Positions 10,788 through 22,829 of a DNA stretch of 64,000 nucleotides are shown here, piece after piece. This stretch comes from Zygnema cylindricum (lineage: Eukaryota > Streptophyta > Zygnematophyceae > Zygnematales > Zygnemataceae): contig JBBHKE010002689.1 in NCBI GenBank assembly GCA_037447655.1, positions 1 through 64,000 of the forward strand, read 5' to 3'. The notes below the pieces were generated by a model. That model had not been told where the DNA came from, did no database searches, and saw only the letters and a list, made by a program, of their open reading frames with translations. Position 1 is the first letter of the stretch. Every line of letters starts with the position of its first letter. The position numbers were made by a program, and so were the translations under genes.

Positions 10788-11993
10788 TTATTTGGTGACC
10801 AATGCTCGGACAAAAACCTCTACGGACTCACTCTCGGTTCCGTTGTGAAACCGAAAGACAAGCGGGTCCTTGGTAATTCGAAGCACCGACTCCGTGGTAC
10901 GGGCTGAAGTGAGAAGGCGCGTAGCCGTGGCTTGAAGCTTGTCTGCGGTCAGATCAAGCTTGAGCGCAAATCCTGATCCAAGGATCACGGGTTTGGCTCC
11001 GGTGTCTATAAGAGGGAGAGAATGAGCAACACCATTAACGGAGAAGGACATTCGAGAATTGTCCAGGAAACTAATGTGAGGATCAAGGTCACGGCGATCA
11101 TCCGCGGTAACCGGCTGAATAACGGAAAGACTACGGTTCAGTTGCAACGCCCTCAAAGCGGCGGCTGCAGCGAACTCGTCAACAAAGGGAGAGGCTTTGG
11201 GAACCTCATTAGGAAATGGAGAGTCCCTAGGGGCCTCCTCAATCATGGCAGAAATGATGCATAGCCGTTCCTTGACTCGATGTGCATCATGTATGGTATT
11301 ATCCAAAATGGTGAGAGCTTCAACCACAATGGAGGAAGCTGTGTCTGGTAGAGGAGAGAGGGATTCTTTCTCGAAAGAAAGTGGAATACGGGAATTTTGT
11401 AATTTACTGTTCCGATTATGATCAGGGGATCCCTTATCGAAAGTGGCTGCCCGCTGTTGGACCGTGGAATCCCAGAGGATTCGACCAACCAACGATGGCG
11501 TGTGGACGACTGTCCTTGCCATCCCCGTGAACTGGGGTTTCATTTCGGCCATGAAGGCACCGACTTGCTCCTTCATCATGGCGGCCATCATGACTTGTAA
11601 CTCAGCCTTTTCCCTCTCTCTGCGAGAGATCTTAGGCGGAGTCGCCTCTTTCTCTGTCTCGATAGGAGGAGTGACAGGCTTGGCAGAACGGGCAGGAATT
11701 CCACCATTCTGAATCTGATTCTGATATGAGAAATTAGGGTACTTAACATGGCAAGGTTGGACATAATGTCTCTTCAAGTTGCAATGGGTGCATGTGGCTT
11801 TCTTATCCGGGCACATGCGGGCATCGTGCCCCGTGTTTCCACATCGGAAACACAATCGGTCTCCGGAATTAAATGGTGGATTTCCCATGGCCTGCGTCTT
11901 TGGAGGCCTATTAGAAGGCCACGGGTTCCTCGAAGAAGAAAGTGGAGAAGCGACTTCCGAACGATCATGAACTTCCCACCAACATGATTGCAT
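10788..11993 (-). pseudogene. Array gag nucleocapsid plus protease, middle unit
   Basis: This is a 401-residue minus-strand frame. Near residues 47-60 it has a canonical CCHC knuckle (CFRCGNTGHDARMC), followed at once by a second with the same spacing (CTHCNLKRHYVQPC). A Glu/Lys-rich segment (residues about 115-140) and a linker lead to an aspartic-protease active site, LPLIDTGAKPVI, near residue 330. Two adjacent knuckles followed by DTGA in one frame indicate a fused Gag-Pro. The capsid part lies upstream (12038-12453 and 13813-14100) and is broken by a frameshift and the solo LTR. The M at the start of this frame is internal, not the true gag start. Confidence 0.8.
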
Positions 11994-12037
11994 CTCATAT
12001 TCTACCGCGTATTGAGGGGCTTGATCAAATGTAAATT

Positions 12038-12453
12038 TCAGACTGTAAGCCTGAGTGAGATGACTTTGTATAAAGGTTTCGATTGATCTGGAAAGTGTCC
12101 AACAAATTTTTGAACAGCTTCCGCATCGGACATTAGTTCCGGTAAAGCTTCTCGCAAAGACTTTATGCGAGCACGTAAAGGAGGGGCGGTTTCTCCTGGT
12201 TTACGCGTGAAATTCATCAATTCATTCACCTGATCGGGGTTTTGCATCCGATACTCGACTTCTAAGAAATCGAACATAACAGATAGTGGATCCCGCAACG
12301 GAATTATCATCGCTGGTCGTGCTGGGACGGCAGCACGAGCGGCCACAGCATATTGGGGAGGAATTTCTGGGACTGCATGAATTAGGACAACACCTTGGGC
12401 ATCTAAGACCTCGGGAAAAGCGGCCTGGAATGGAATATCCGCTTGACCTATGA
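12038..12453 (-). pseudogene. Array gag capsid segment, middle unit
   Basis: The minus-strand reading contains the gag-like stretch MQNPDQVNELMNFTRKPGET and continues RARI...LREALPELM. A run of Pro/Ala and aliphatic residues precedes it. The downstream join to the nucleocapsid frame is lost by a one-base difference near 12080 compared with the right unit. The N-terminal residues of the apparent frame (beyond 12454) belong to the inserted solo LTR, so that fusion is accidental. Confidence 0.65.
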
Positions 12454-12454
12454 C
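12434..12454 (+). repeat. 21-bp direct repeat, left copy
   Basis: The 21 bases beginning AATATCCGCTTGACC are repeated exactly at 13762-13782. The right unit has only one copy at the matching place (19570-19590). Confidence 0.9.
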
Positions 12455-13755
12455 TGAAACTCTGAGACCTCCATAAGTCCTCAGAGTGGACAGCTTCCAA
12501 GAAGCCTCTAGGATAATCCTGACCCCTTTGTGTTTAAGCAAAAATAACTGCCACCCTGGCAGACAAAAACTCTGACCAATATTATCTAGGATTTGGAATA
12601 ACCTCACAAAGTTTCAGATAAATATAATAAACAGAGCGATCACATTATCTAGTCAAAGTTGCAGAAAAACAGTCTGCCAGAACTTTGATAAAACAGACTA
12701 ACTTCACAATGAAGTAAAACACAGACCAGGCACACAATAGGCCTGCAAATCTGTGACAATAATAAAAATATAAAGAGGAACACACATGCATAATTTCAGA
12801 TAATTCTGCCAACAGATCTGAGAGTAATCCTCAGATAACAATTACCAAAAAACACCATAAACAGTTTTTGGTCCAAAAGTTCCTATGACTAAAAATGACT
12901 AAGTCCTACAAATATACACGAGCTCATTACTGAGTGTACGGAGGCATACCAGCCGTACGCAATCTACTAGCTACCTCTATTAATGTTAATAAACCCGAAT
13001 ACTTCGAGGTATGTCAAAAAGAGTAAATCTACACTAATAACTAATACACATAAAGACAAACCATTGTTGTAAATATTTACAAAGTACACACAATCTTACA
13101 AAATCGTATGCTTGGTCATGCTAAGTCACTCAATGGAACTCCTCCAATTTCGTCAAACAATCCGGGACGTCCAAAATAAACATCGTGTGATTGACGCGAT
13201 TTCGCGTCTCTACTACTTGAAAAATATCGACGGCCTATATCCGCCGTCCGTCGATCTTATTCGGCACCCTTGATGTCGCGCCACGTGGTCATAAAAATCC
13301 AAACGAAATCCACGCGAGTCGTCAAATATCCCATGACGTCGCGAAGAGAATTTAGTCATTCACGTCCACTTGTTAAAAATAATAATCGTACAACCAAAAT
13401 CATTTCCGTACCGCAGCCGCGTCCTTTGCAATAAATGCGGCAAATAAAGTACGCGTCATTTTTCATAAACGTCGCTTGTCGCATATAAATTACATTTGTT
13501 CAAATTATATGTTCCGTACCGGCGACGTACATTTCGTAAACTTCACATCGGATCGCGTCGCGATCCGCCGTCCATTTCTTAACGCATTCCGCGCCACTCA
13601 ATTACTACCTCACGTCTCTTTAATTTTACTCGTACATTTACTCCCCCAATCCGCAAATCCATTCGAACCACCACATTACTTTCGATAATATATTACGCAC
13701 GCGAAACGTCGCGTGCGCACAAAATGTCGAGTACGCACGAAACCAACTTTTCAAC
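12455..13755 (-). mobile_element. Solo LTR related to the Copia C/D families
   Basis: On the minus strand it begins TGTTGAAAAGTTGG and ends AGAGTTTCA. Its last 150 bases are close to the reverse complement of 52110-52254 (the 3' end of the C2 LTR), including the CCAGGGTGGCA block. Its interior (about 12590-12970) resembles 53930-54100, including a GTACGGAGGCATACCAGCCG block. Five bases on either side, ATGAC and ATAAC, may be a diverged target duplication. No internal coding region is present. Confidence 0.65.
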
Positions 13756-13761
13756 AATAAC

Positions 13762-14543
13762 AATATCCGCTTGACCTATGACCTCAGGTGTACCAGCAAA
13801 AGGAGGGGATAATTATGTCATCGCGAGTATAGCATCATACTTGCGGGAATATAATGTAAGGGCCGAACCTCTGAGGTATCGGCCAAGAAGAGAAAATGCC
13901 ACACGAAGATCAAATCGATCTTGATAGCGAAATGCCAAATCACGCATTTCACTATTATAAAGCATACGGAAATGGGATAAAGACATGGTATCTTTCATCC
14001 TTGAAAAGCATAATTGCATTTTCCCCATGCCCGTTTCTAAAGAGGAAGCCATGTCGTTAAAGGAAGAATGCACTAGTGGTTCCAAATTTGGACCAACCAA
14101 AAACGGAAATGTGAGAGGATGGGAAAAGATTTCCTCTGAAAAGTCTCATTCGGTTCTATCTTGGGATGACCTAGAGGAAATTGAGGATAATGATGAGACT
14201 GTGGTCAATACTGACCGAACTGACGGAGATCTACAATTCGCAACCGAAATTGGTGCGTTCGTAGACTCGGAAAAACTAGAAAGATCTAACTGCGGAGGAC
14301 GGAAAACTGTACCGCCGCGGGAAGATCCGGATTGATGACGTAAGTTATCCCAATCCGTGGGCATAAACGAAGAGAAAACCCTCGTTTACGACTAGGAAAG
14401 AACGGAACGGCCAAATCGAGGTGCGTCAAATGGAAGGCCAAACCACACAAGACAAGCTAACACACGAAGTCTCTATCAAGACCCGGTGGTCAGATCTAGC
14501 AAGAAGCCGGAATACCAAAACCTCTACCCTGCAAACAATGGGG
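13762..14543 (-). other. Probable gene-conversion tract
   Basis: From the right-hand 21-bp repeat to 14543 the sequence matches 19570-20350 with one single-base indel and no substitution that I could find. Just outside (12040-12430 and 14544-14700) the same two units differ at several percent of sites. Confidence 0.65.
13813..14100 (-). pseudogene. Array gag N-terminal segment, middle unit
   Basis: A 95-residue minus-strand frame starting MVGPNLEPLVHSSFNDMASS. It is followed by a helix-rich stretch (FRMLYNSEMRDLAFRYQDRF) like the first part of a retrotransposon capsid domain. It ends where the frame meets the conversion tract boundary and solo LTR. The right unit has the same segment with a one-base deletion. 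Confidence 0.5.
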
Positions 14544-15383
14544 TAAGGCCGAAGGGCCAGATCTATAAAAACAAACAGAGAAACTATCCAGGCACCTTTC
14601 AGTGCAGATCTTTAGCGGCACAGACAAAAAATTGTCTAAACAGTGCCACCCACGGCAAGATCTATGAAAATAAAATCCAATACAGATAATCACACGGAAA
14701 CTCAAGGCCACTCACAGCCAGATAGCATGCAAGGAAAGCAAGGAAAATGCAAATGCTCAAAAAGAAAGGTTCGTAATAGAACCAATGCACACCGATCCCT
14801 CTATACGAGTGTCCACACTATATATCGTGACGAACCTGTACCTGCAAGGCATCGGGATACCTAAAACACTTTTAATACTCTGGTGAGTATTAAAAGTGAA
14901 CCAGACTTGGTTGAAGCAAGTCAGATTTTGCAGAGTCCTCAGGAACGTGATCCGCCTCGGTTCCGAATAGTCGTACCCAGGACCACCACTAAACACCCAG
15001 GCAATTAGTATCCTGCTAGGGTATGCGTATCAGCGCTATGCCACGCTATACCCAACTATAAAGCAATGATAATTATATGTTATAATTCGTGCAAATCTAA
15101 TATATATGAATATATATTTTTACTTTGCTAGGTTTTATGAATGATTAGATTTGTCAAAGGATAAAGAAAGAGAATATAAAGTCCACCACAAACCAAACAT
15201 CAACTAGACAGGAAAGGAAGTTGCACTAAAGGAAAGAAAGATAAGAAATATTCATAAAAGTTCAAAATAAAACACAAAATAAGGTAAAATTGGGCAAAAA
15301 GGTTTATCAAACCCTAATACCACGCTGCAAAAATCAAAAATCTGCGACCAAGGGATGGTAATAAGCTGACCTAGGGTTAAGAA

Positions 15384-15480
15384 TTCCAAAAAATAAACCC
15401 TAAATCTGCCCAAACCCTAAATCTGCGGCCCAAACCCTAAATCTGCGGCCCAAACCCTAAATCTACGGCCAAACCCTAAT
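15384..15480 (+). repeat. Telomere-like 20-bp repeats
   Basis: About four units of AAACCCTAAATCTGCGGCCC, each carrying one plant telomere motif (CCCTAAA). They are interstitial, with unrelated sequence between motifs. The right unit has a matching array at about 21205-21290. Confidence 0.8.
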
Positions 15481-15603
15481 TCCACAGATTAACCTTAAAA
15501 ATTTGACACAAAATCAGACCTAAATCTGCAGACTAGAAATAGAGTGGCAACAAGATAGAAAGAAAAGATTGCAAAAAAGAAAATAAAAGAACAAAACAAA
15601 ATG

Positions 15604-15629
15604 TTTTTTTTTTTTTTTTTTTTTTTTTC
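15604..15629. repeat. Poly(T) run
   Basis: About 26 consecutive T; the matching run in the right unit, at about 21411-21431, is shorter. Confidence 0.9.
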
Positions 15630-16057
15630 TAAAATATAATTTATAAATTTATTTATTTTTATAATATTTTCTTCAAAGGCAAATTTGAAAGCAAAAGCAA
15701 TAATGGAGAGAAAGTAGAATGAAGCTTGTAGAAAAATAAAGCAAAGTCAAGAGGAAAAAACCAACTCAAAAATAGGTGGAAGAAAATCTAGAAATGAAAA
15801 GATATTTTTTATATAGAAAATAATGTAATTTTTATATTTTTTTCCTTTAACTTTATTTTATCACACAAAACTAAGAAGTAAAACTAAAACTGAAAGGTAA
15901 ATAGGCATGAAAATAGAAAGACAAAAACGAGAATAAAAACCGGATACGAAAGGTAATATTTTTTTAATGAAATAAAATTTATATTTTTAATAATTTAATA
16001 TTAAAAAAATATACTTTTAGAAAATGTGATTTTGAAAAGTGGAGCTTTTGGACAAGA

Positions 16058-17252
16058 ATGCTAAGCCAAGAGGTAGCCACTAGGCTCTCAGGTATTTTTC
16101 ACGTTCCCTACAAGAGTTATCTCGTTACGACAGCAAAGCAAGAAATATTCCAACCGAAACAAGGGAAAATCCAATTCCGATCAAAAATACACTCCTTCCA
16201 AGCCAACCGAAATACAAACAAGACACAAACACACAACCAAACTGTCAAGCTGCCCGAGGAAGGCACAGCAAGGTACAGATGTACTCCCCCACGATCTCTA
16301 ATTCCACACTTCCACCAAAAGACCAAGTTTGGAGGGAAACCTTCCGGACGTGGCCTTAGGCCGTGTGGATTAAAAACGTGGGCAGAAATAAAATGGGAAA
16401 TGTTCTTAACCTATCTAGCCTCTACAGCTAGCAAGCAAGGAGAAGAAAGACACGTGGGCAATCGGTGAGAGAGAGAGCAAGAGAAAAGCTCCGCTGCCAA
16501 GAGAAAATTCTTGTCCAAAAGCTAAATTCTCTAAGTCTGAGAATTAGGCTAAGTAAGAGCTACGCTAGGCCTAAGAAAAATTAGCCTACGTCTAGTCTAC
16601 TTCACATGCATGAAACTACTTTAGATGTTGGCCAATAGGGGGCCAACATCGTCTGCCGTACGCGTGACAAAATCCACCGTCCAAGGGTAAAAACCCTCCC
16701 TAACTACATGTATGCGCGAACCTACATGGGTTCGCGACTTAAATAAAATATGATATATCGAAGCGTTGCTTGGAAATCGCGATACGCCTCCAAACGATAC
16801 TTCACGTCGATACTCCCGAAATCGCGTGCATACGCACGAAACAATAAATACCGCACGAAATAAAAGGTCTAGCACGAAATACTTGAAATCGTGTCACGTC
16901 GCCCAAACGATGTTTCGCATCCAACTTTGAAAATCATGTACCTACGCACGAAATTAAACATATCGCACGAAATTAGAACCTTTCAACGAAAAACTGAAAA
17001 TATGAATCGGATTTCAATTGCAAGTGCGAACAAAAATTATGCGCGCGTGCCAAAATCGTGCGTGCATGCATAAAACCGCGCGTGCATGCATAAAACCGAG
17101 CGCAAATGCCTTAAATTGCGCGTGCATACAAAATACCGCGCGTGCGAGCAGAATAGCGCGCGTGCGTGAGAAATACTGCGCGTGCGTGCAAAATACCGCG
17201 CGTGCGTGCATGATAACGTGCGCGTGAGCAGCCGACACGATGCGGCATGACA
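16058..17252 (-). repeat. Y block of the middle unit
   Basis: Alignable over its length with 8923-10117 and 21861-23055. It contains the CpG-rich repeats at about 17030-17235 and ends GCATGACA. Confidence 0.8.
17030..17235. repeat. CpG-rich 20-21-bp tandem repeats, copy 2
   Basis: Same array as at 9890-10100, with point differences. The frames read through it on both strands are repeat translations. Confidence 0.85.
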
Positions 17253-17460
17253 GCTGTCGTGCATGAGAAGCAAGCAAGCAAACATGCATCACAACCAGCA
17301 AAGTCATGCTCACAAACATACACAACAACGGAAATAAATATGAAAAGTCAAAATAATATATACACCATGAGAAGGAACAAAGGTGAAAATGACCCAAGAA
17401 AGAAGGGAAAGAATACTCCCCTAGAGTGAAGTGAACCCAATAATCCCCCCCCCCAGCTCC

Positions 17461-18021
17461 TTAGCCTGTGGAGGAGCTAGTCAACACAGCTGAGGGCCTG
17501 GAACAGATACGGAGGTAGCAATGGTCAGCCGGGTTGAAAGATAATGGAGAAGAGAGGCACTCCATGTGGAACCCTTGATCACCACTTCTACATGCATAAA
17601 CACTCTGCAAACTCAACATCCCATTAGTATCACTACCCACCACATTGAGAATGTGTGGAAAGACCTCGGTGTCGACGGTATGGATCCTTTCCGGAAAAAA
17701 CGAGTCGTCATTGTCTTCCCGAAGTTCGTTACTGGAAAATGCAGGGAGAGCGGAAGCCAAATGTGCTATAGTGGGCAACGGCTTGCGAGCAAGGACAAGA
17801 GGGAGGCAGATTTTAAGACCGGGAAAATTAAAGGGACGGTAGGAAAAGGTCTGATCACGCATATCCACTCCTCCACTGATTCGGAAGATAACATCCTGTC
17901 CCACTAAGCATTCGTAGTCGTTTGATTTGGTGACCAATGCTCGGACAAAAACCTCTACAGACTCACTCTCGGTTCCGTTGTGAAACCGAAAGACAAGCGG
18001 GTCCTTGGTAATTCCAAGCAT
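17461..18021 (-). pseudogene. Array protease C-terminal part, right unit
   Basis: A 186-residue minus-strand frame continuing the protease, with LVGQDVIFRISGGVDMRDQ and then TFSYRPFNFPG. This resembles the late protease strands, where the (L/I)LG-type block is typical. A tail of about 100 residues has no recognisable domain. It ends 16 bp before the G run at 17445, which confirms that nothing like pol follows. Confidence 0.7.
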
Positions 18022-18105
18022 TGACTCCGTGGTACGGGCTGAAGTGAGAAGGCGCGTAGCCGTGGCTTGAAGCTTGTCTGCGGTCAGACCAAGCTTGAGC
18101 GCAAA

Positions 18106-19128
18106 TCAGGATCTGAGGATCACGGGTTTGGCTGTGGTGTCCATGAGAGGGAGAGAAGGAGCAACACCATTATTAGAGAAGGACATTCGAGAATTGTCTA
18201 GGAAACTGATGTGAGGATCAAGGTCACGGCGCTCATCCGCGGTAACCGGCTGAATAACACAAAGACTACGGTTCAGTTGCAACGCCCTCAAAGCGGCGGC
18301 TGCAGCGAACTCGTCAACAAAGGGAGAGGCTTTGTGAACCTCATTAGGAAAGGGAGAGGCCCTGGGGGGCTCATCAATCATGGCAGGAAGGATGTTTAGC
18401 CGTTTCTTGACTCGATGTGCATCATGTATGGTATTATCTAGAATGGTGAGAGCTTCAACCACAATGGAGGAAGTTGTGTCTGGTAGAGGAGAGAGGGATT
18501 CTTTCTCGAAAGAAAGTGGAATACGGGAATTTTGTAATTTACCGTTCCGATTATGATTAAGGGATCCCTAATCGAAACTGGCTGCCCGCTGTTGGACCGT
18601 GGAATCCCGGAGGATTCAACCAACCAACGATGGCGTGTGGACAACTGTCCTTGCCATCCCCGTGAATTGGGGTTTCATTTCGGCCATGAAGGTAGCGAAT
18701 TGCTCCTTCATCATGGCGACCATCATGACTTGTAACTCAGCCTTTTCCCTCTCTCTGCGAGAGATCTTAGGCGGAGTCGCCTCTTTCTCTATCTCGATAG
18801 GAGGAGTGACCGGCTTGGCAGAACGGGCAGGAATTCCACCATTTTGAATCTGATTCTGATATGGAAAATTAGGGTTCTTAACATGGCAACGTTGGACATA
18901 ATGTCTCTTCAAGTTACAATGGGTGCATGTGGCTGACTTATCCGGGCACATGCGCGCATCGTGCCCCGTGTTTCCACATCGGAAACACAATCGGTCTCCG
19001 GAATTAAATGGTGGATTTCCCATGGCCGACGTCTTTGGAGGCCTATTAGAATGCCACGGGTTCCTCGGAGGAGAAAGTGGAGAAGCGAATTTCGAACGAT
19101 CGTGAGCTTCCCACCAACATGATTGCAT
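18106..19128 (-). pseudogene. Array gag nucleocapsid and protease, right unit
   Basis: Counterpart of 10788-11993, broken into pieces (18616-19128 and 18106-18462). Both CCHC knuckles are intact (CFRCGNTGHDARMC, then CTHC...HYVQRC). The protease active site reads DTT instead of DTG because the Gly codon has changed, so this copy would be catalytically dead. A stop follows shortly after at about 18106. Confidence 0.75.
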
Positions 19129-19185
19129 CTCATATTTTACCGCATATTGAGCGACTTGATCAAATGTAAATTTCAGACCGTAAGT

Positions 19186-19590
19186 CTAAGTGAGATGACT
19201 TTGTATAAAACGTTTCGATTGATCTGAAAACTGTCCAACAAATTTTTGAACAGCTTCCGCATCCGACATTAGGTCCGATAAAGCTTCTCGCAAAAACTCC
19301 ATGCGAGCACGTAAAGGAGGGGCGGTTTCTCCTGGTTTACGCGTGAAATTCATCAATTCTTTCACCTGATCGGGGTTTTGCATCCGATACTCGGTTTCTT
19401 AAAAATCGAACATAACAGATAGTGGATCCCGCAACAGAATTATCATCCCTGGTCGTGCTGGGACGGCAGCACGAGCGGCCACAGCATATTGGCGAGGAAT
19501 TTCTGGGATTGCATGAATTAGGACAACACCTTGGGCATCTAAGACCTCGGGAAAAGCGGCCTGGAATGGAATATCCGCTTGACCTATGAC
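19186..19590 (-). pseudogene. Array gag capsid segment, right unit
   Basis: The minus-strand frame contains MQNPDQVKELMNFTRKPGET and a following LREALSDLMSDAEAV. Upstream a stop (near 19400) interrupts the reading toward the 19570 region. The sequence is uninterrupted at the place where the middle unit has its solo LTR. Confidence 0.6.
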
Positions 19591-19625
19591 CTCAGGTGTA
19601 CCAGCAAAAGGAGGGGATAATTATG

Positions 19626-19907
19626 TCATCGCGAGTATAGCATCATACTTGCGGGAATATAATGTAAGGGCCGAACCTCTGAGGTATCGGCCAAGAAGAG
19701 AAAATGCCACACGAAGATCAAATCGATCTTGATAGCGAAATGCCAAATCACGCATTCACTATTATAAAGCATACGGAAATGGGATAAAGACATGGTATCT
19801 TTCATCCTTGAAAAGCATAATTGCATTTTCCCCATGCCCGTTTCTAAAGAGGAAGCCATGTCGTTAAAGGAAGAATGCACTAGTGGTTCCAAATTTGGAC
19901 CAACCAA
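19626..19907 (-). pseudogene. Array gag N-terminal segment, right unit
   Basis: Same start as the frame at 13813-14100 (MVGPNLEPLVHSSFND), but a missing base near 19757 shifts the frame after about 50 residues. Confidence 0.5.
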
Positions 19908-20159
19908 AAACGGAAATGTGAGAGGATGGGAAAAGATTTCCTCTGAAAAGTCTCATTCGGTTCTATCTTGGGATGACCTAGAGGAAATTGAGGATAATGA
20001 TGAGACTGTGGTCAATACTGACCGAACTGACGGAGATCTACAATTCGCAACCGAAATTGGTGCGTTCGTAGACTCGGAAAAACTAGAAAGATCTAACTGC
20101 GGAGGACGGAAAACTGTACCGCCGCGGGAAGATCCGGATTGATGACGTAAGTTATCCCA

Positions 20160-21860
20160 ATCCGTGGGCATAAACGAAGAGAAAACCCTCGTTTACGACT
20201 AGGAAAGAACGGAACGGCCAAATCGAGGTGCGTCAAATGGAAGGCCAAACCACACAAGACAAGCTAACACACGAAGTCTCTATCAAGACCCGGTGGTCAG
20301 ATCTAGCAAGAAGCCGGAATACCAAAACCTCTACCCTGCAAACAATGGGGCAAGGCCGAAGGGCCAGATCTATAAAAACAAACAGAGAAACTATCTAGGC
20401 ACCTTTCAGTGCAGATCTACATCGGCACAGACAGAAAATTGTCTAAATAGTGCCACCCACGGCAAGATCTATGAAAATATAACCAATACAGATAATCACA
20501 CGGAAACTCAAGGCCACTCACGGCCAGATAGCATGCAAGGAAAGCAAGAAAAATGCAAATGCTCAAAAAGAAAGGTTCGTAATAGAACCAATCCACACCG
20601 ATCCCTCTATACGAGTGTCCACACTATATATCGTGACAAACCTGTACCCGCAAGGCATCGGGATACCTACAAACACTTTTAACACTCTGGTGAGTACTAA
20701 AAGTGAACCAGACTTGGTTGAAGCAAGTCAGATTTTGCAAAGTCCTCAGGAACGTGATCCGCCTCGGTTTCCAATAGTCGTACCCAAGACCACCACTAAA
20801 CACCCAGGCAATTAGTATCCTGCTAGCGTATGCGTATCAGCGCTATGCCACGCTATACCCAACTATAAAGCAATGATAATTATATGTAATAATTCGTGCA
20901 AATCTAATATATAAGAATATATATTTTTACTTTGCTAGGTTTTATGAATGATTAGATTTGTCAAAGGATAAAGAAAAAGAATATAAAATCCACCACAAAC
21001 CAAACATCAACTAGACAGGAAAGGAAGTTGCACTAATGGAAAGAAAGATAAGAAATATTCAGAAATGTTCAAAATAAAACACAAAATAAGGTAAAATTGG
21101 GCAAAAAGGTTTCTCAAACCCTAATACCACGCTGCAAAAATCAAAAATCTGCGACCAAGTGATGGTAATATGCTGACCTAGGGTTAAGAATTCCAAAAAA
21201 TAAACCCTAAATCCGCCTAAACCCTAAATCTGCGGCCCAAACCCTAAATCTGCGGCCCAAACCCTAAATCTACGGCCAAACCCTAATTCCGCAATTAACC
21301 CTAAAAATCTGACACAAAATTAGACCTAAATCTGCAAACTAGAAATAGAGTGGCAACAAGATAGAAAGAAAAGATTGCAAAAAAGAAAGAAAAAGAACAA
21401 AACAAAATGTTTTTTTTTTTTTTTTTTTTTTCTAAAATATAATTTATAAATTTATTTATTTTTATAATATTTTCTTCAAAGGCAAATTTGAAAGCAAAAG
21501 CAATAATGGAGAGAAAGTAGAATGAAGCTTGTAGAAAAATAAAGCAAAGTCAAAAGGAAAAAACCAACTCAAAAATAGGTGGAAGAAAATCTAGAAATGA
21601 GTAGATATTTTTTATATAGAAAATAATGTAATTTTTATATTTTTTTCCTTTAACTTTATTTTATCACACAAAACTAAGAAGTAAAACTGAAAATGAAAGG
21701 TAAATAGGCATGAAAATAGAAAGACAAAAACGAGAATAAAAACCGGATACGAAAGGTAATATTTTTTTAATGAAATAAAATTTATATTTTTAATAATTTA
21801 ATATTAAAAAAATAGACTTATAGAAAATGTGATTTTGAAAAGTGGAGCTTTTGGACAAGA
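20160..21860 (-). other. Untranslated leader-like part of Z, right unit
   Basis: Counterpart of 14360-16057. It holds the CCCTAAA-containing repeats at about 21205-21290, a poly(T) run near 21411-21431 and AT-rich DNA. No convincing frame. Confidence 0.45.
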
Positions 21861-22829
21861 ATGCTAAGCCAAGAGGTAGCCACTAGGCTCTATGGTCTTT
21901 ATCACATTCCCTACAAGAGTTATCTCGTTACGACAGCAAAGCAAGAAATATTCCAACCGGAACAAGGGAAAATCCAATTCCGATCAAAAATACACTCCTT
22001 CCAAGCCAACCGAAATACAAACAAGACACAAACACACAACCAAACCGTCAAGCTGCCCGAGGAAGGCACAACAAGGTACAGATGTGCTCCCCCACGATCT
22101 CTAATTCCACACTTCCACCAAAAGACCAAGTTTGGAGGGAAACCTTCCGGACGTGGCCTTAGGCCGTGTGGATTAAAAACGTGGGCAGAAATAAAAGGGG
22201 AAATATTCTTAACCTATCTAGCCTCTACAGCTAGCAAGCAAGGAGAAGAAAGACACGTGGGCAATCGGTGAGAGAGAGAGCAAGAGAAAAGCTCCACTGC
22301 CAAGAGAAAATTCTTGTCCAAAAGCTAAATTCTCTAAGTCTGAGAATTAGGCTAAGTAAGAGCTACGCTAGGCCTAAGAAAAATTAGCCTACGTCTAGTC
22401 TACTTCACATGCATGAAACTACTTTAGATGTTGGCCAATAGGCGGCCAACATCGTCTGCCGTACGCGTGACAAAATCCACAGTCAAAGGGTAAAAACCCT
22501 CCCTAACTACATGTATGCGCGAACCTACATGGGTTCGCGACTTAAATAAAATATGATATATCGAAGCGTTGCTCGTAAATCGCGATACGCCTCCAAACGA
22601 TACTTCGCGTCGATACTCCCGAAATCGCGTGCATACGCACGAAACGATAAATACCGCACGAAATAAAAGGTCTAGCACGAAATACTCGAAATCGCGTCAC
22701 GTCGCCCAAACAATGTTTCGCATCCAACTTTGAAAATCGTGTACCTACGCACGAAATAAAACATATCGCACGAAATTAGAACCTTTCAACGAAAAACTGA
22801 AAATATGAATCGGAATTAAATTGCACGTG

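Larger units (their letters stand above)
14360..16057 (-). other. Untranslated leader-like part of Z, middle unit
   Basis: About 1.7 kb upstream (minus strand) of gag without a convincing frame. It includes BglII-like AGATCT sites, CCCTAAA-containing repeats (15384-15480), a poly(T) run (15604-15629) and very AT-rich DNA near 15960-16010. Plus-strand frames at 13985-14335 and 14486-14689 are shadows. Confidence 0.45.
10120..17252 (-). mobile_element. Middle unit (Y-Z-X) with a 1.3-kb solo LTR insertion
   Basis: This unit is 7133 bp: X at 10120-10308, Z at about 10309-16057 and Y at 16058-17252. Z is about 1.33 kb longer than in the right unit because of a solo LTR at about 12455-13755. Otherwise the two Z regions have nearly equal lengths (about 4.42 kb), showing that they descend from one arrangement. 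Confidence 0.8.

Noticed and set aside
13985-14335. 116-codon plus-strand frame, identical in the right unit (19792-20142)
   Set aside because: It lies antisense to the gag N-terminal part, and the identity is explained by the conversion tract rather than by protein constraint.
15384-15480. Interstitial telomere
   Set aside because: CCCTAAA motifs are separated by unrelated spacer and confined to a 20-bp unit within a retroelement; there is no run of pure telomere repeats.
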